A stretch of 8,432 nt of DNA from Candidatus Methylomirabilota bacterium. Lineage in GTDB: Bacteria > Methylomirabilota > Methylomirabilia > Methylomirabilales > 2-02-FULL-66-22. Numbering within the stretch: the stretch's first letter is position 1; each line of letters starts with the position of its first letter. Below are positions 1 to 6,576 of the stretch, in pieces. The position numbers and the translations under genes were made by a program. The notes under the pieces are model-generated. The model saw only the letters and a list, made by a program, of their open reading frames with translations. It was not told the DNA's origin and ran no database searches. Location: positions 1 to 8,432 of the forward strand of contig JACQXP010000524.1 in assembly GCA_016208645.1 (NCBI GenBank), read 5' to 3'.

Positions 1-1029
1 CAGGGCGCCGTTTGTGATGAGGCCGATGAAGGCCTCCACCAGGCGCGAATCCCACCAGCCCTTGGCGGTCTCCTCGCGCATGAGGGCAATGGCCTCTTCC
101 TGGGTCAAGGCGCGCTTGTACGGCCGCTCGGTCGTGAAGGCGTCGTAGATGTCCGCGACCTGCATGATGCGGGCGGTCAGTGGAATCGCCTCGCCGGCCA
201 GGCCATCGGGGTAGCCGCTGCCGTCCCATCGCTCGTGGTGATGCCGGATGATGGGCAGGACCGTGCGGAGGGTCTTCAGGGGCTTGCAGATCCGCTCGCC
301 GATGGCCGGATGCTCCCGCACCACCGCCCGCTCCATGTCGTTCAGCGGCCCCGGCTTCAGCAGGATGGATTCCGGGACGCCGATCTTGCCCAGGTCGTGG
401 AGGACGCCGCCCCGCTGCAGGGCCTTCAACTGCTCTGCGTGCAGGCCCAGGGCCTTCCCCAGGGCCACGGAGTAGCGGGCCAGGCGGTCGCAGTGCCCGT
501 TGGTGTAGGGGTCCTTGGCCTCCACGCTCAGGGCCAGGCTGAAGAGGACGGTCTCGGCATTCTCCAGCTCGTCGGTGTGCCGCTTGAGCTTCAGGAGGGA
601 GCGGACGCGGGTGAAGAGTTCCAGCCGGTTGTACGGCTTGCTGAGGAAGTCGTCGGCCCCCGCCTCGATCCCCTTGATGCGCTGGTCGGTGGCGGTGAGC
701 GCGGTGACCATCACCACGGGGATCAGGATCGTGCGGTCGTCGGACTTCAGCCGGCGGCAGACCTCGAAGCCGTCCAGCCTGGGCATCATGACGTCCAGGA
801 GGATCAGGTCCGGGGGCTCGGCCGCCACTTTGACCAGCGCCTCCTCGCCTTCCCGGGCGATGCTCACCAGGTAGCCCTCGCCCGTCAGTTGATCCTCCAG
901 GAACTGCCGGATCAGGGCGTCATCGTCCACCACGAGGATGCGCGGGCGGCTCTCGTCACCGAAGGGGGATCCAAGCAGGCCAGGCAGGGGAGGGGCGGAC
1001 GGAGGGGGGGGCGAGGGGGACGCCTCCAT
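1..1029 (-). CDS. REC + HD-GYP response regulator, probable c-di-GMP phosphodiesterase (C-terminus beyond window)
   Basis: The minus-strand reading from ATG at 1029 is open for 343 codons to the window edge, so the C-terminus is missing. After a proline-rich stretch of about 28 residues comes a receiver domain (about 30-148): ILVVDDD with acidic D35/D36, phospho-acceptor D79 in LLDVMMP, T109 and K131 in SKPY. A short helical linker leads to an HD-GYP domain (about 160-343) with the metal-binding H211-D212 in LHDLGKIG, HHHERWDGSGYPDGL at 263-277, and the downstream VADIYDAFTTERPYK block. HD-GYP proteins of this build usually hydrolyse c-di-GMP in the cytoplasm under control of receiver phosphorylation; activity here is inferred from the intact motifs. 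The start overlaps the stop of the upstream microprotein (TGATG), which implies translational coupling and co-transcription. No partner histidine kinase is visible. The family call is very secure; the target process is unknown. Confidence 0.95.
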   Translation of the reverse strand, partial: MEASPSPPPPSAPPLPGLLGSPFGDESRPRILVVDDDALIRQFLEDQLTGEGYLVSIAREGEEALVKVAAEPPDLILLDVMMPRLDGFEVCRRLKSDDRTILIPVVMVTALTATDQRIKGIEAGADDFLSKPYNRLELFTRVRSLLKLKRHTDELENAETVLFSLALSVEAKDPYTNGHCDRLARYSVALGKALGLHAEQLKALQRGGVLHDLGKIGVPESILLKPGPLNDMERAVVREHPAIGERICKPLKTLRTVLPIIRHHHERWDGSGYPDGLAGEAIPLTARIMQVADIYDAFTTERPYKRALTQEEAIALMREETAKGWWDSRLVEAFIGLITNGAL

Positions 1030-1226
1030 CACGACGCGATCTCTCCCTTGCGCGTGAGACCCGCGCGCAGTTCGGCGTTCTCGTGCGTCAGGCGGGCGAC
1101 TTCGCCCCGGAGGTACGCGTTCTCGCGGACCAGGCGGTCCGTGGCGACCTTTCCTTGCCGGATGAGGTCGAGAAGCGTTCCCGTCACGCTGCTGGCCGTC
1201 TGGGGAGCGGAGTTGGTGGTGAGCAT
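1029..1226 (-). CDS. 65-residue leucine-zipper microprotein, coupled to the HD-GYP regulator
   Basis: I do not recognise this as a named family. The reading begins at ATG 1226 behind a strong Shine-Dalgarno (AGAGGAG, about 8 bases upstream) and ends at TGA 1031-1029, which overlaps the ATG of the HD-GYP gene. The same frame is open upstream to another ATG at 1340, but that extension lacks a ribosome site and has unordered composition, so I reject it. Residues 15-58 are helical. Leucines fall exactly seven apart at 32, 39, 46 and 53, and the partner heptad positions are N36, V43 and N50, the pattern of a parallel dimeric leucine zipper with buried asparagines. The N-terminal 14 residues are Ser/Thr-rich and probably disordered. 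There is no membrane segment or signal peptide. Coupling to the regulator suggests a partner or oligomerisation role for it, which is inference. Confidence 0.72.
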   Translation of the reverse strand: MLTTNSAPQTASSVTGTLLDLIRQGKVATDRLVRENAYLRGEVARLTHENAELRAGLTRKGEIAS

Positions 1227-1350
1227 GCAGGTCTTCTCCTCTGGCGATGGGCCCGGAATCGAGCCCGGACACGGTTCCCACCTGTTTGATTCGCGGGCAG
1301 ACCCTCCCTCGCTCCGTGAATCGAGCAAGGCCCATGCCAAGGAGCGCGAC
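1227..1350 (-). other. Long 5' leader of the minus-strand operon
   Basis: If the minus promoter at 1359-1387 is used, the transcript carries about 120 bases before the microprotein ATG. The leader holds a repeated GCCCGG unit and a GGGCCC palindrome, and ends in the strong AGAGGAG ribosome site. I could not fit a known riboswitch consensus (including the c-di-GMP classes) or a tRNA to it. It may be unstructured. Confidence 0.3.
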
Positions 1351-1358
1351 CGATGCTC

Positions 1359-1387
1359 TGTCTAACACACCACCCCATTGGCGTCAA
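1359..1387 (-). promoter_or_regulatory. Candidate sigma70 promoter for the microprotein/HD-GYP operon
   Basis: On the minus strand TTGACG (1387-1382) and TAGACA (1364-1359) are separated by 17 bases. The -35 matches 5 of 6 consensus positions; the -10 is weaker (3 of 6). The predicted start is near 1351. It lies back-to-back with the promoter for the carboxylase operon, with 13 bases between the two -35 boxes. Confidence 0.45.
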
Positions 1388-1400
1388 GCGGCCTTTTCCA

Positions 1401-1429
1401 TTGATTTTTCCGGGCCGTACTGGTATGAA
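1401..1429 (+). promoter_or_regulatory. Candidate sigma70 promoter with extended -10 for the carboxylase operon
   Basis: TTGATT (1401-1406), a 17-base spacer and TATGAA (1424-1429) form a recognisable sigma70 promoter. TGG directly before the -10 box gives an extended -10 (TGn). The predicted start is about 1436, leaving a leader of roughly 36 bases before the pccB ATG. Both boxes match consensus at 4 of 6 positions. Confidence 0.55.
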
Positions 1430-1471
1430 ACACCTGCTTTTCGGGACCATCCGTGCATCCGGGGCCAAATC

Positions 1472-3022
1472 ATGAGCATCGAAGAGCGCCTCGAGGAACT
1501 CCACCGCTGGCGCCAGCGCGCGCTGGAGGCCGGGGGGGCGGAGCGCATCCGACGACAGCACACGACGGGAAAGCTCACCGCCCGGGAGCGGGTGGAGCTC
1601 CTCCTCGACAAGGGATCCTTCACCGAGCTGGACATGCTGGTGACGCACCGCTGCCGCGACTTCGGGATGGACAAACAGCTCATCCCCGGGGACGGGGTGG
1701 TGACCGGCTACGGGACCATTGACGGCCGGCTGGTCTATCTGTTCGCCGAGGACTTCACGGTGTTCGGGGGCTCCCTGTCCGAGACGTACGCCGCCAAGAT
1801 CTGCAAGGTCATGGACATGGCCCTGAAGGCAGGCGCGCCCATCCTCGGGCTCAAGGACTCGGGGGGCGCCCGCATCCAGGAGGGCGTGGTCTCCCTGGCG
1901 GGCTACGCCGACATCTTCCTCCGCAACGTCCTGGTCTCGGGGGTGATCCCCCAGATCTCGCTCATCATGGGTCCGTGCGCCGGGGGCGCGGTCTACTCCC
2001 CCGCCCTCACCGATTTCACGGTGATGGTCAAGGACACGAGCTACATGTTCATCACCGGTCCCGACGTCATCAAGACGGTGACCCACGAGGAAGTCACCTT
2101 CGAGGAGCTGGGCGGGGCCATGACCCACAACGAGAAGAGCGGCGTGGCCCACTTCGCGGCGGAGTCGGAAGAGACCGCCCTGGGCCTCGTCCGGGACCTG
2201 CTGGGCTTCCTCCCCCAGAACAACCTGGAGGAGCCGCCGCGCCGGGAAACGGACGACGATCCGAACCGGATGGAGGAGGCCCTCACCCACATCGTCCCCG
2301 ACACCCCCAACAAGCCCTACGACATCAAGGAGATCGTCCGCCTGGTGGTGGACGACGGAACGTTCCTGGAGGTCCACGAGCACTTCGCCCGCAACATCGT
2401 GGTGGGTTTCGGGCGACTGGACGGCCAGGCGGTGGGCTTCGTCTGCAACCAGCCCGCGGTGCTGGCGGGCTGCCTGGACATCAACTCGTGCATCAAGGCG
2501 GCGCGGTTCGTGCGATTCTGCGACGCCTTCAACCTCCCCATCATCACGCTGGAGGATGTGCCCGGCTATCTGCCCGGGACCGCCCAGGAGTGGGGAGGCA
2601 TCATCAACCACGGGGCCAAGCTGCTCTACGCCTACGGCGAGGCCACGGTCCCCAAGCTCACGGTCATCACGCGCAAGGCCTACGGCGGCGCCTACTGCGT
2701 CATGGGCAGCAAGCACATGCGGGCCGACGTCAACCTGGCCTACCCCACGGCGGAGATCGCCGTCATGGGACCGGAGGGGGCGGTGAACATCCTCTACCGC
2801 CGGGAACTGGCCGAGGCCGCCGACGCGGCGGCCTTCCGCGCGGAGCGGGTGGCCGAGTTCCGGGAAAAATTCGCCAACCCCTACGTGGCGGCGGCGCGGG
2901 GCTACGTGGATGAGATCATCGAGCCCAAGGAGACCCGGCCCAAGCTGATCCGGGCCCTCCGAATGCTGGCCACGAAGCGGGACAGCAATCCCCCCAAGAA
3001 GCATGGCAATATTCCGCTGTGA
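1472..3022 (+). CDS. pccB: Propionyl/acyl-CoA carboxylase carboxyltransferase (beta) subunit
   Basis: This 516-residue subunit transfers the carboxyl group from carboxybiotin to an acyl-CoA, most likely propionyl-CoA giving methylmalonyl-CoA, within a cytoplasmic carboxylase complex. The start at 1472 gives the usual family N-terminus (MSIEERLEELHRWRQ); the open frame continues upstream across the promoter but has no family-like sequence there. The N-terminal crotonase-like half carries GGARIQEG (131-138) and the oxyanion-hole segment GPCAGGAVYSPALTDF (167-182). The C-terminal half carries EDVPGYLPGTAQEWGGIINH (361-380) and RKAYGGAYCVMGSKHMRAD (401-419), and the protein ends in KKHGNIPL as in many propionyl-CoA carboxylases. 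Length is typical. Residue 409, by my alignment the acyl-pocket position that is Asp422 in Streptomyces PccB, is Cys here, so the acyl preference is less certain than the family. The matching biotin carboxylase, carrier and mutase lie downstream, which supports propionyl-CoA. Confidence 0.93.
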   Translation: MSIEERLEELHRWRQRALEAGGAERIRRQHTTGKLTARERVELLLDKGSFTELDMLVTHRCRDFGMDKQLIPGDGVVTGYGTIDGRLVYLFAEDFTVFGGSLSETYAAKICKVMDMALKAGAPILGLKDSGGARIQEGVVSLAGYADIFLRNVLVSGVIPQISLIMGPCAGGAVYSPALTDFTVMVKDTSYMFITGPDVIKTVTHEEVTFEELGGAMTHNEKSGVAHFAAESEETALGLVRDLLGFLPQNNLEEPPRRETDDDPNRMEEALTHIVPDTPNKPYDIKEIVRLVVDDGTFLEVHEHFARNIVVGFGRLDGQAVGFVCNQPAVLAGCLDINSCIKAARFVRFCDAFNLPIITLEDVPGYLPGTAQEWGGIINHGAKLLYAYGEATVPKLTVITRKAYGGAYCVMGSKHMRADVNLAYPTAEIAVMGPEGAVNILYRRELAEAADAAAFRAERVAEFREKFANPYVAAARGYVDEIIEPKETRPKLIRALRMLATKRDSNPPKKHGNIPL

Positions 3023-3035
3023 ACCGCGGAGAGGG

Positions 3036-3132
3036 CAATGGCATTTTCAAATTTCAAACCGACAACCGACAACCGAGCAATGGGGGAAACGGATGACCGG
3101 TTGTCAGTTGTCGGTTGTCAGTTTTCAATTGG
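3036..3132 (+). repeat. L-R arm pair, locus 1 (gene-less inverted repeat)
   Basis: An L arm (3036-3075: CAATGGCATTTTCAAATTTC then GACAACC heptads) begins 14 bases after the pccB stop. An R arm (3097-3132: CCGG, TTGTC heptads, TTTTCAATTGG) follows. L bases 3059-3075 pair with R bases 3098-3114 at 16 of 17 positions across a 22-base spacer, so the RNA should form a hairpin. The first 26 bases of this R arm are identical to the R arm at 5831. No gene lies between the arms, so it resembles a minimal copy of the element around the IVP gene. It has no T-tract and is not a standard terminator. Confidence 0.85.
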
Positions 3133-3166
3133 CACTGTCTGCCCGGGCATGTTGTGGAGGATCGCC

Positions 3167-3535
3167 ATGGCGAGAGTCCTGGTCGTTGACGACGAACCAG
3201 ATGCCGTCGAGCTCCTGCAGGAGTTCCTGACCGCCAAGGGCTACGACGTGATCACCGCCTCCGACGGCGAGGAGGCCCTCCGGCAGGTCAAGGAGCACCG
3301 GCCCCACCTGATTCTCCTGGACGTGCGCATGCCCAGGCTGAACGGCATGGAGGTGCTGAAGCGGGTCCGGGAGATCGACCATGAGGTGGGGGTCATCATG
3401 GTCACGGCCGTCAACGAGGAGGAGACGGGGCGCGAGGCGTTGAAGATGGGTGCCTTCGACTACATCACCAAGCCGCTGGACCTCCAGTACCTGGAACGGA
3501 GCCTGTGGTACAAGATCACGACGATGACCCTCTGA
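3167..3535 (+). CDS. Single-domain (CheY-like) response regulator
   Basis: This 122-residue protein is a stand-alone receiver domain with no output domain. It shows VLVVDDE with D8/D9, the phospho-acceptor D52 in LLDVRMPRLNG, T80, and K102 in ITKPL, so the phosphorylation site is intact. The ATG at 3167 is chosen because TGGAGG (3155-3160) sits six bases upstream and the protein then begins exactly at the receiver fold. The frame is open further upstream through the repeat arms, but that sequence encodes only repeat-derived residues. The last dozen residues (RSLWYKITTMTL) form a short tail after the final receiver helix. It lies between two carboxylase subunit genes, bounded on both sides by the L/R repeat family, with no histidine kinase in view. 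It could relay phosphate to another regulator or bind a partner protein; any role in carboxylase control is speculative. Confidence 0.92.
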   Translation: MARVLVVDDEPDAVELLQEFLTAKGYDVITASDGEEALRQVKEHRPHLILLDVRMPRLNGMEVLKRVREIDHEVGVIMVTAVNEEETGREALKMGAFDYITKPLDLQYLERSLWYKITTMTL

Positions 3536-3540
3536 ACACC

Positions 3541-3754
3541 ACAAATGGAAAACTGACCTGTCTGCGTGCGACGCACAGGCAGGCAACGGACAACCGAAAG
3601 GCGCAATTTCAAATTTCAAACTGACAACCGACAACCGGCCAGCCTGCAGGGCAATTGCAAATGTCAAACTGACAACTGACAACCGGCCATCTCCCGAAGT
3701 TGACCAGTTGTCGGTTGTCGGTTTTCAATTGGACGTGGTCGGTTGTCCGTTTTG
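3541..3754 (+). repeat. Compound L-L-L-R-R repeat array, locus 2
   Basis: The 250-base gap between the response regulator and biotin carboxylase is almost wholly repeat. It contains a degenerate L arm (about 3545-3596) split by a 27-base palindrome, two good L arms (3604-3640 and 3652-3688), one R arm (3704-3732), and a degenerate R remnant (about 3736-3754). The L arms begin CAATTTCAAATTTCAAAC or CAATTGCAAATGTCAAAC, continue with GACAAC heptads and end CCGGCC. The second good L arm and the R arm match as inverted copies at about 18 of 21 core positions. The stretch has lower GC than the flanking genes. It supplies no recognised promoter or terminator. Confidence 0.85.
3557..3583 (+). repeat. 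27-base imperfect palindrome inside a degenerate L arm
   Basis: The segment starts CCTGTC and ends CAGGCAGG around a perfect TGCGT(GCG)ACGCA stem-loop (3563-3575). The sequence on either side, ACTGA before and CAACGGACAACCG after, rejoins into a normal L-arm heptad run if this segment is removed. It therefore looks like a small palindromic repeat inserted into, or recombined with, an older arm. It is not followed by a T-tract. Confidence 0.6.
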
Positions 3755-3785
3755 CGTTGCCGTAGCCGAGCTGAGCGAGGCGAGG

Positions 3786-5288
<1,503 letters not shown>

Positions 5289-5307
5289 TGCGACGGCGCG
5301 CGGCCTG

Positions 5308-5390
5308 CAATTTCAAATTTCAAACGGACAACTGACAACGGACAACCGGTCAGTGGAATGGCAAATTTCAAACCGACAACTGACAACCGG
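5308..5390 (+). repeat. Two tandem L arms, locus 3
   Basis: The first arm (5308-5349) starts CAATTTCAAATTTCAAAC and has three GACAAC heptads instead of the two in most other L arms. The second (about 5357-5390) starts AATGGCAAATTTCAAAC and has two heptads. Both end CCGGT. They begin 19 bases after the biotin carboxylase stop and end 20 bases before the IVP start. Confidence 0.85.
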
Positions 5391-5410
5391 TCGGAGAAAG
5401 GCCGAAGCTC

Positions 5411-5767
5411 ATGAAGGGTGATGAGTTGGCCGATCGTCTGCTCAATTTCGCCGTGCGGATCATTGAGGTGTCCACGAAACTGCCCAGGAATCCAGTCGGC
5501 CGACACATCGCTGGCCAGATCGTGGAGGCAGGTACATCCGTTGGCGCGCATTATGAAGAGGCTCGCGGCGCGGAAAGCAGGGCGGACTTCGTCCACAAGC
5601 TTGGCGTGGCGCTCAAGGAATGTCGGGAAACGAGATACTGGCTCAAAGTGATTCAGCGTGCGAAACTGCTCTCGGGGGAATTCCCCGCCGGTCTCTTGGT
5701 GGAAGCCGACTCACTCTGCGGGATCCTGGGACAGTCCATCCTGACAACGAAAGGCCGAGGCAAATAA
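5411..5767 (+). CDS. Four-helix-bundle protein, 23S rRNA intervening-sequence (IVP/S23) family
   Basis: This 118-residue, all-helical protein matches the four-helix-bundle family first described from ORFs inside 23S rRNA intervening sequences. The family-like core runs from IIEVSTKLPRNPVGRHIAGQIVEAGTSVGAHYEEA (about 18-52) through ESRADFVHKLGVALKECRETRYWLKVI (about 56-82), with a final helix over 90-112. Such proteins form pentameric bundles with a basic surface; their molecular function is not settled. Start is the ATG at 5411, with GGAGAAAGG some way upstream, a less ideal ribosome site than its neighbours have. By hand count the gene is about 58% GC, lower than the adjoining metabolic genes (sampled lines roughly 60-75%), and it is bounded on both sides by inverted repeats. 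Both facts suggest an acquired insertion between biotin carboxylase and carrier genes rather than a carboxylase component. Confidence 0.88.
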   Translation: MKGDELADRLLNFAVRIIEVSTKLPRNPVGRHIAGQIVEAGTSVGAHYEEARGAESRADFVHKLGVALKECRETRYWLKVIQRAKLLSGEFPAGLLVEADSLCGILGQSILTTKGRGK

Positions 5768-5788
5768 GCGCCCTCTGCTTCCCGTTGC

Positions 5789-5868
5789 CCGGTTGTCGGT
5801 TGTCCGTTGTCAGTTTTCAATTGGAAGTGGCCGGTTGTCAGTTGTCGGTTGTCAGTGTTTCATTGTGG
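5789..5868 (+). repeat. Two tandem R arms, locus 4
   Basis: The first arm (5789-5824) is CCGG, three TTGTC heptads, then TTTTCAATTGG. The second (5831-5868) has three heptads and a degenerate end (GTGTTTCATTGTGG). They start 21 bases after the IVP stop and end 11 bases before the carrier-protein ATG. They are the inverted partners of the L arms at 5308-5390. Confidence 0.85.
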
Positions 5869-5879
5869 TGAGATTCAGC

Positions 5880-6383
5880 ATGACGTACTTCGCCGCCTCA
5901 GGAGGGCAGGAACACCGGGTGGACGTCCGGCAGGATCGGGACGGACTCCACGTGCGTCTGGACGACCGGGAGTTCCCGGTGGATCTCCTGCGGGTTGATC
6001 CGGCATTGTATTCCCTCCTCATCGACGGGCGGTCCTACGAGATTGATGTCCTGGAGAGCGAAGACGCCTTGATGGTGCTGGTGGACGGCCAGCCCTTCCA
6101 GGTGGAGATCCAGGATGAACAGCAACGCCGCCTGCGGGCCACCGCGGGAAAGGGCGAGACCAAGACCGGCAAGCGTATCGTGACCGCGCCCATGCCCGGG
6201 AAGGTGGTCAAGCTGCTGGTCAAGCCCGGCGATGCCGTGCAGCCTGGGGACGGGGTCGTCGTGGTGGAGGCCATGAAGATGGAGAACGAGCTGAAGGCGT
6301 CCACGGCCGGCACGGTCAAGGAGATCCGGGTCGAGGAGGGGAAGGCGGTCAGCGGCGGCGAGGTCCTGGTGGTGATCGAGTAG
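5880..6383 (+). CDS. Biotin carboxyl carrier subunit of propionyl/acyl-CoA carboxylase
   Basis: This 167-residue protein carries biotin between the biotin carboxylase and carboxyltransferase active sites. The C-terminal biotinyl domain (about 99-167) contains APMPGKVVKLLVKPGDAV and the biotinylation motif VEAMKMENE with target Lys133. Residues about 11-80 form beta-rich sequence (HVRLDDREFPVDLL, SLLIDGRSYEIDVL, MVLVDGQPFQVEI) resembling the BT interaction domain that precedes the biotinyl domain in fused propionyl-CoA carboxylase alpha subunits. A charged linker (about 80-98) joins the two. ATG 5880 is chosen because GGTGAG lies about eight bases upstream and the protein begins with a family-like segment; upstream in-frame sequence is R-arm repeat. 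With the 500-residue biotin carboxylase it totals 667 residues, about the size of a fused alpha subunit. It is separated from that gene by the IVP element. Confidence 0.93.
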   Translation: MTYFAASGGQEHRVDVRQDRDGLHVRLDDREFPVDLLRVDPALYSLLIDGRSYEIDVLESEDALMVLVDGQPFQVEIQDEQQRRLRATAGKGETKTGKRIVTAPMPGKVVKLLVKPGDAVQPGDGVVVVEAMKMENELKASTAGTVKEIRVEEGKAVSGGEVLVVIE

Positions 6384-6388
6384 AGGCT

Positions 6389-6440
6389 GGGGCCGGGGAG
6401 CAGCCCCCCTCCCCGCCCCTCCCCCGCGGCGGGGGGAGGG
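6389..6440 (+). repeat. Overlapping GC-rich hairpins after the carrier gene
   Basis: Five bases after the carrier stop, GGGGC and GGGGAG (6389-6400, one bulged C) can pair with CTCCCCGCCCC (6409-6419). Alternatively CCCTCCCCC (6417-6425) can pair with GGGGGAGGG (6432-6440). The two stems share 6417-6419 and so exclude each other. There is no T-tract, so a simple intrinsic terminator is unlikely. It may be a dispersed GC palindrome or an mRNA processing or attenuation structure. Confidence 0.5.
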
Positions 6441-6490
6441 AAAGGGTGGGGGAAGACAAGGGGCAGAGGCGCAGGGGAACACTGGCGAAA

Positions 6491-6511
6491 CCGCCCCGTT
6501 TAGCGGGGCGG
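6491..6511 (+). repeat. Perfect hairpin CCGCCCCG-TTTAG-CGGGGCGG
   Basis: An 8-base perfect stem closes a TTTAG loop in the 193-base gap before the mutase gene. Without a T-tract it is not a classical terminator. It pairs in style with the hairpin at 6535-6555, which also has a TTTA-type five-base loop. Confidence 0.65.
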
Positions 6512-6534
6512 AGGTTCACCCGCGCAGCCCCGAG

Positions 6535-6555
6535 CCTCCGGCTTTATGCCGGGGG
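6535..6555 (+). repeat. Hairpin CCTCCGGC-TTTAT-GCCGGGGG before the mutase start
   Basis: An 8-pair stem (one T-G wobble) with a TTTAT loop ends 21 bases before the GTG start, just ahead of the G-rich ribosome site at 6560-6568. It could affect access to that site or be half of a two-hairpin repeat with 6491-6511. Confidence 0.55.
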
Positions 6556-6576
6556 GGCGGGGGAGGGGCAGTCAGC

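Larger units (their letters stand above)
5308..5868 (+). mobile_element. Putative IVP-gene element bounded by nested inverted L and R arms
   Basis: Two L arms (5308-5349 and about 5357-5390) stand before, and two R arms (5789-5824 and 5831-5868) after, a single four-helix-bundle gene. L bases 5371-5390 are perfectly complementary to R bases 5831-5850 (20 of 20), and the outer L arm matches the inner R arm over 16 bases with a one-heptad shift. The unit of about 560 bases thus has the shape of an element with terminal inverted repeats. Arms of the same family without such a gene occur at 3036-3132 and 3541-3754. IVP-family genes are known inside stem-flanked intervening sequences of 23S rRNA (for example in Leptospira), which supports, but does not prove, mobility here. 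I see no clear target-site duplication. Confidence 0.55.

Noticed and set aside
1227..1320. tRNA-like T-arm (CTCGATT between CCGGG blocks) on the minus strand upstream of the microprotein
   Set aside because: The putative stem has a central G-G mismatch, and no acceptor, D or anticodon arm can be fitted at proper spacing.
1029..1340. 103-residue version of the leucine-zipper ORF starting at 1340
   Set aside because: No ribosome site, an unordered N-terminus, and a strong Shine-Dalgarno directly precedes the internal ATG at 1226.
235..1365. Plus-strand open frame (376 codons) opposite the HD-GYP gene
   Set aside because: The minus strand here gives a complete REC plus HD-GYP reading with all motifs, so the plus-strand frame is a shadow.
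1184..3004. Long minus-strand open frame (606 codons) opposite pccB
   Set aside because: It mirrors the high-GC third-position pattern of pccB, encodes low-complexity His/Gly/Arg-rich sequence, and matches no family I recognise.
3097..3132. Intrinsic terminators at the L/R hairpins
   Set aside because: Hairpins are not followed by T-tracts, and the downstream genes continue the same pathway without obvious new promoters.
3036..3754. CRISPR array
   Set aside because: Repeats are inverted, heptad-based and separated by genes or irregular gaps, not regular direct repeats with unique spacers, and no cas gene is present.
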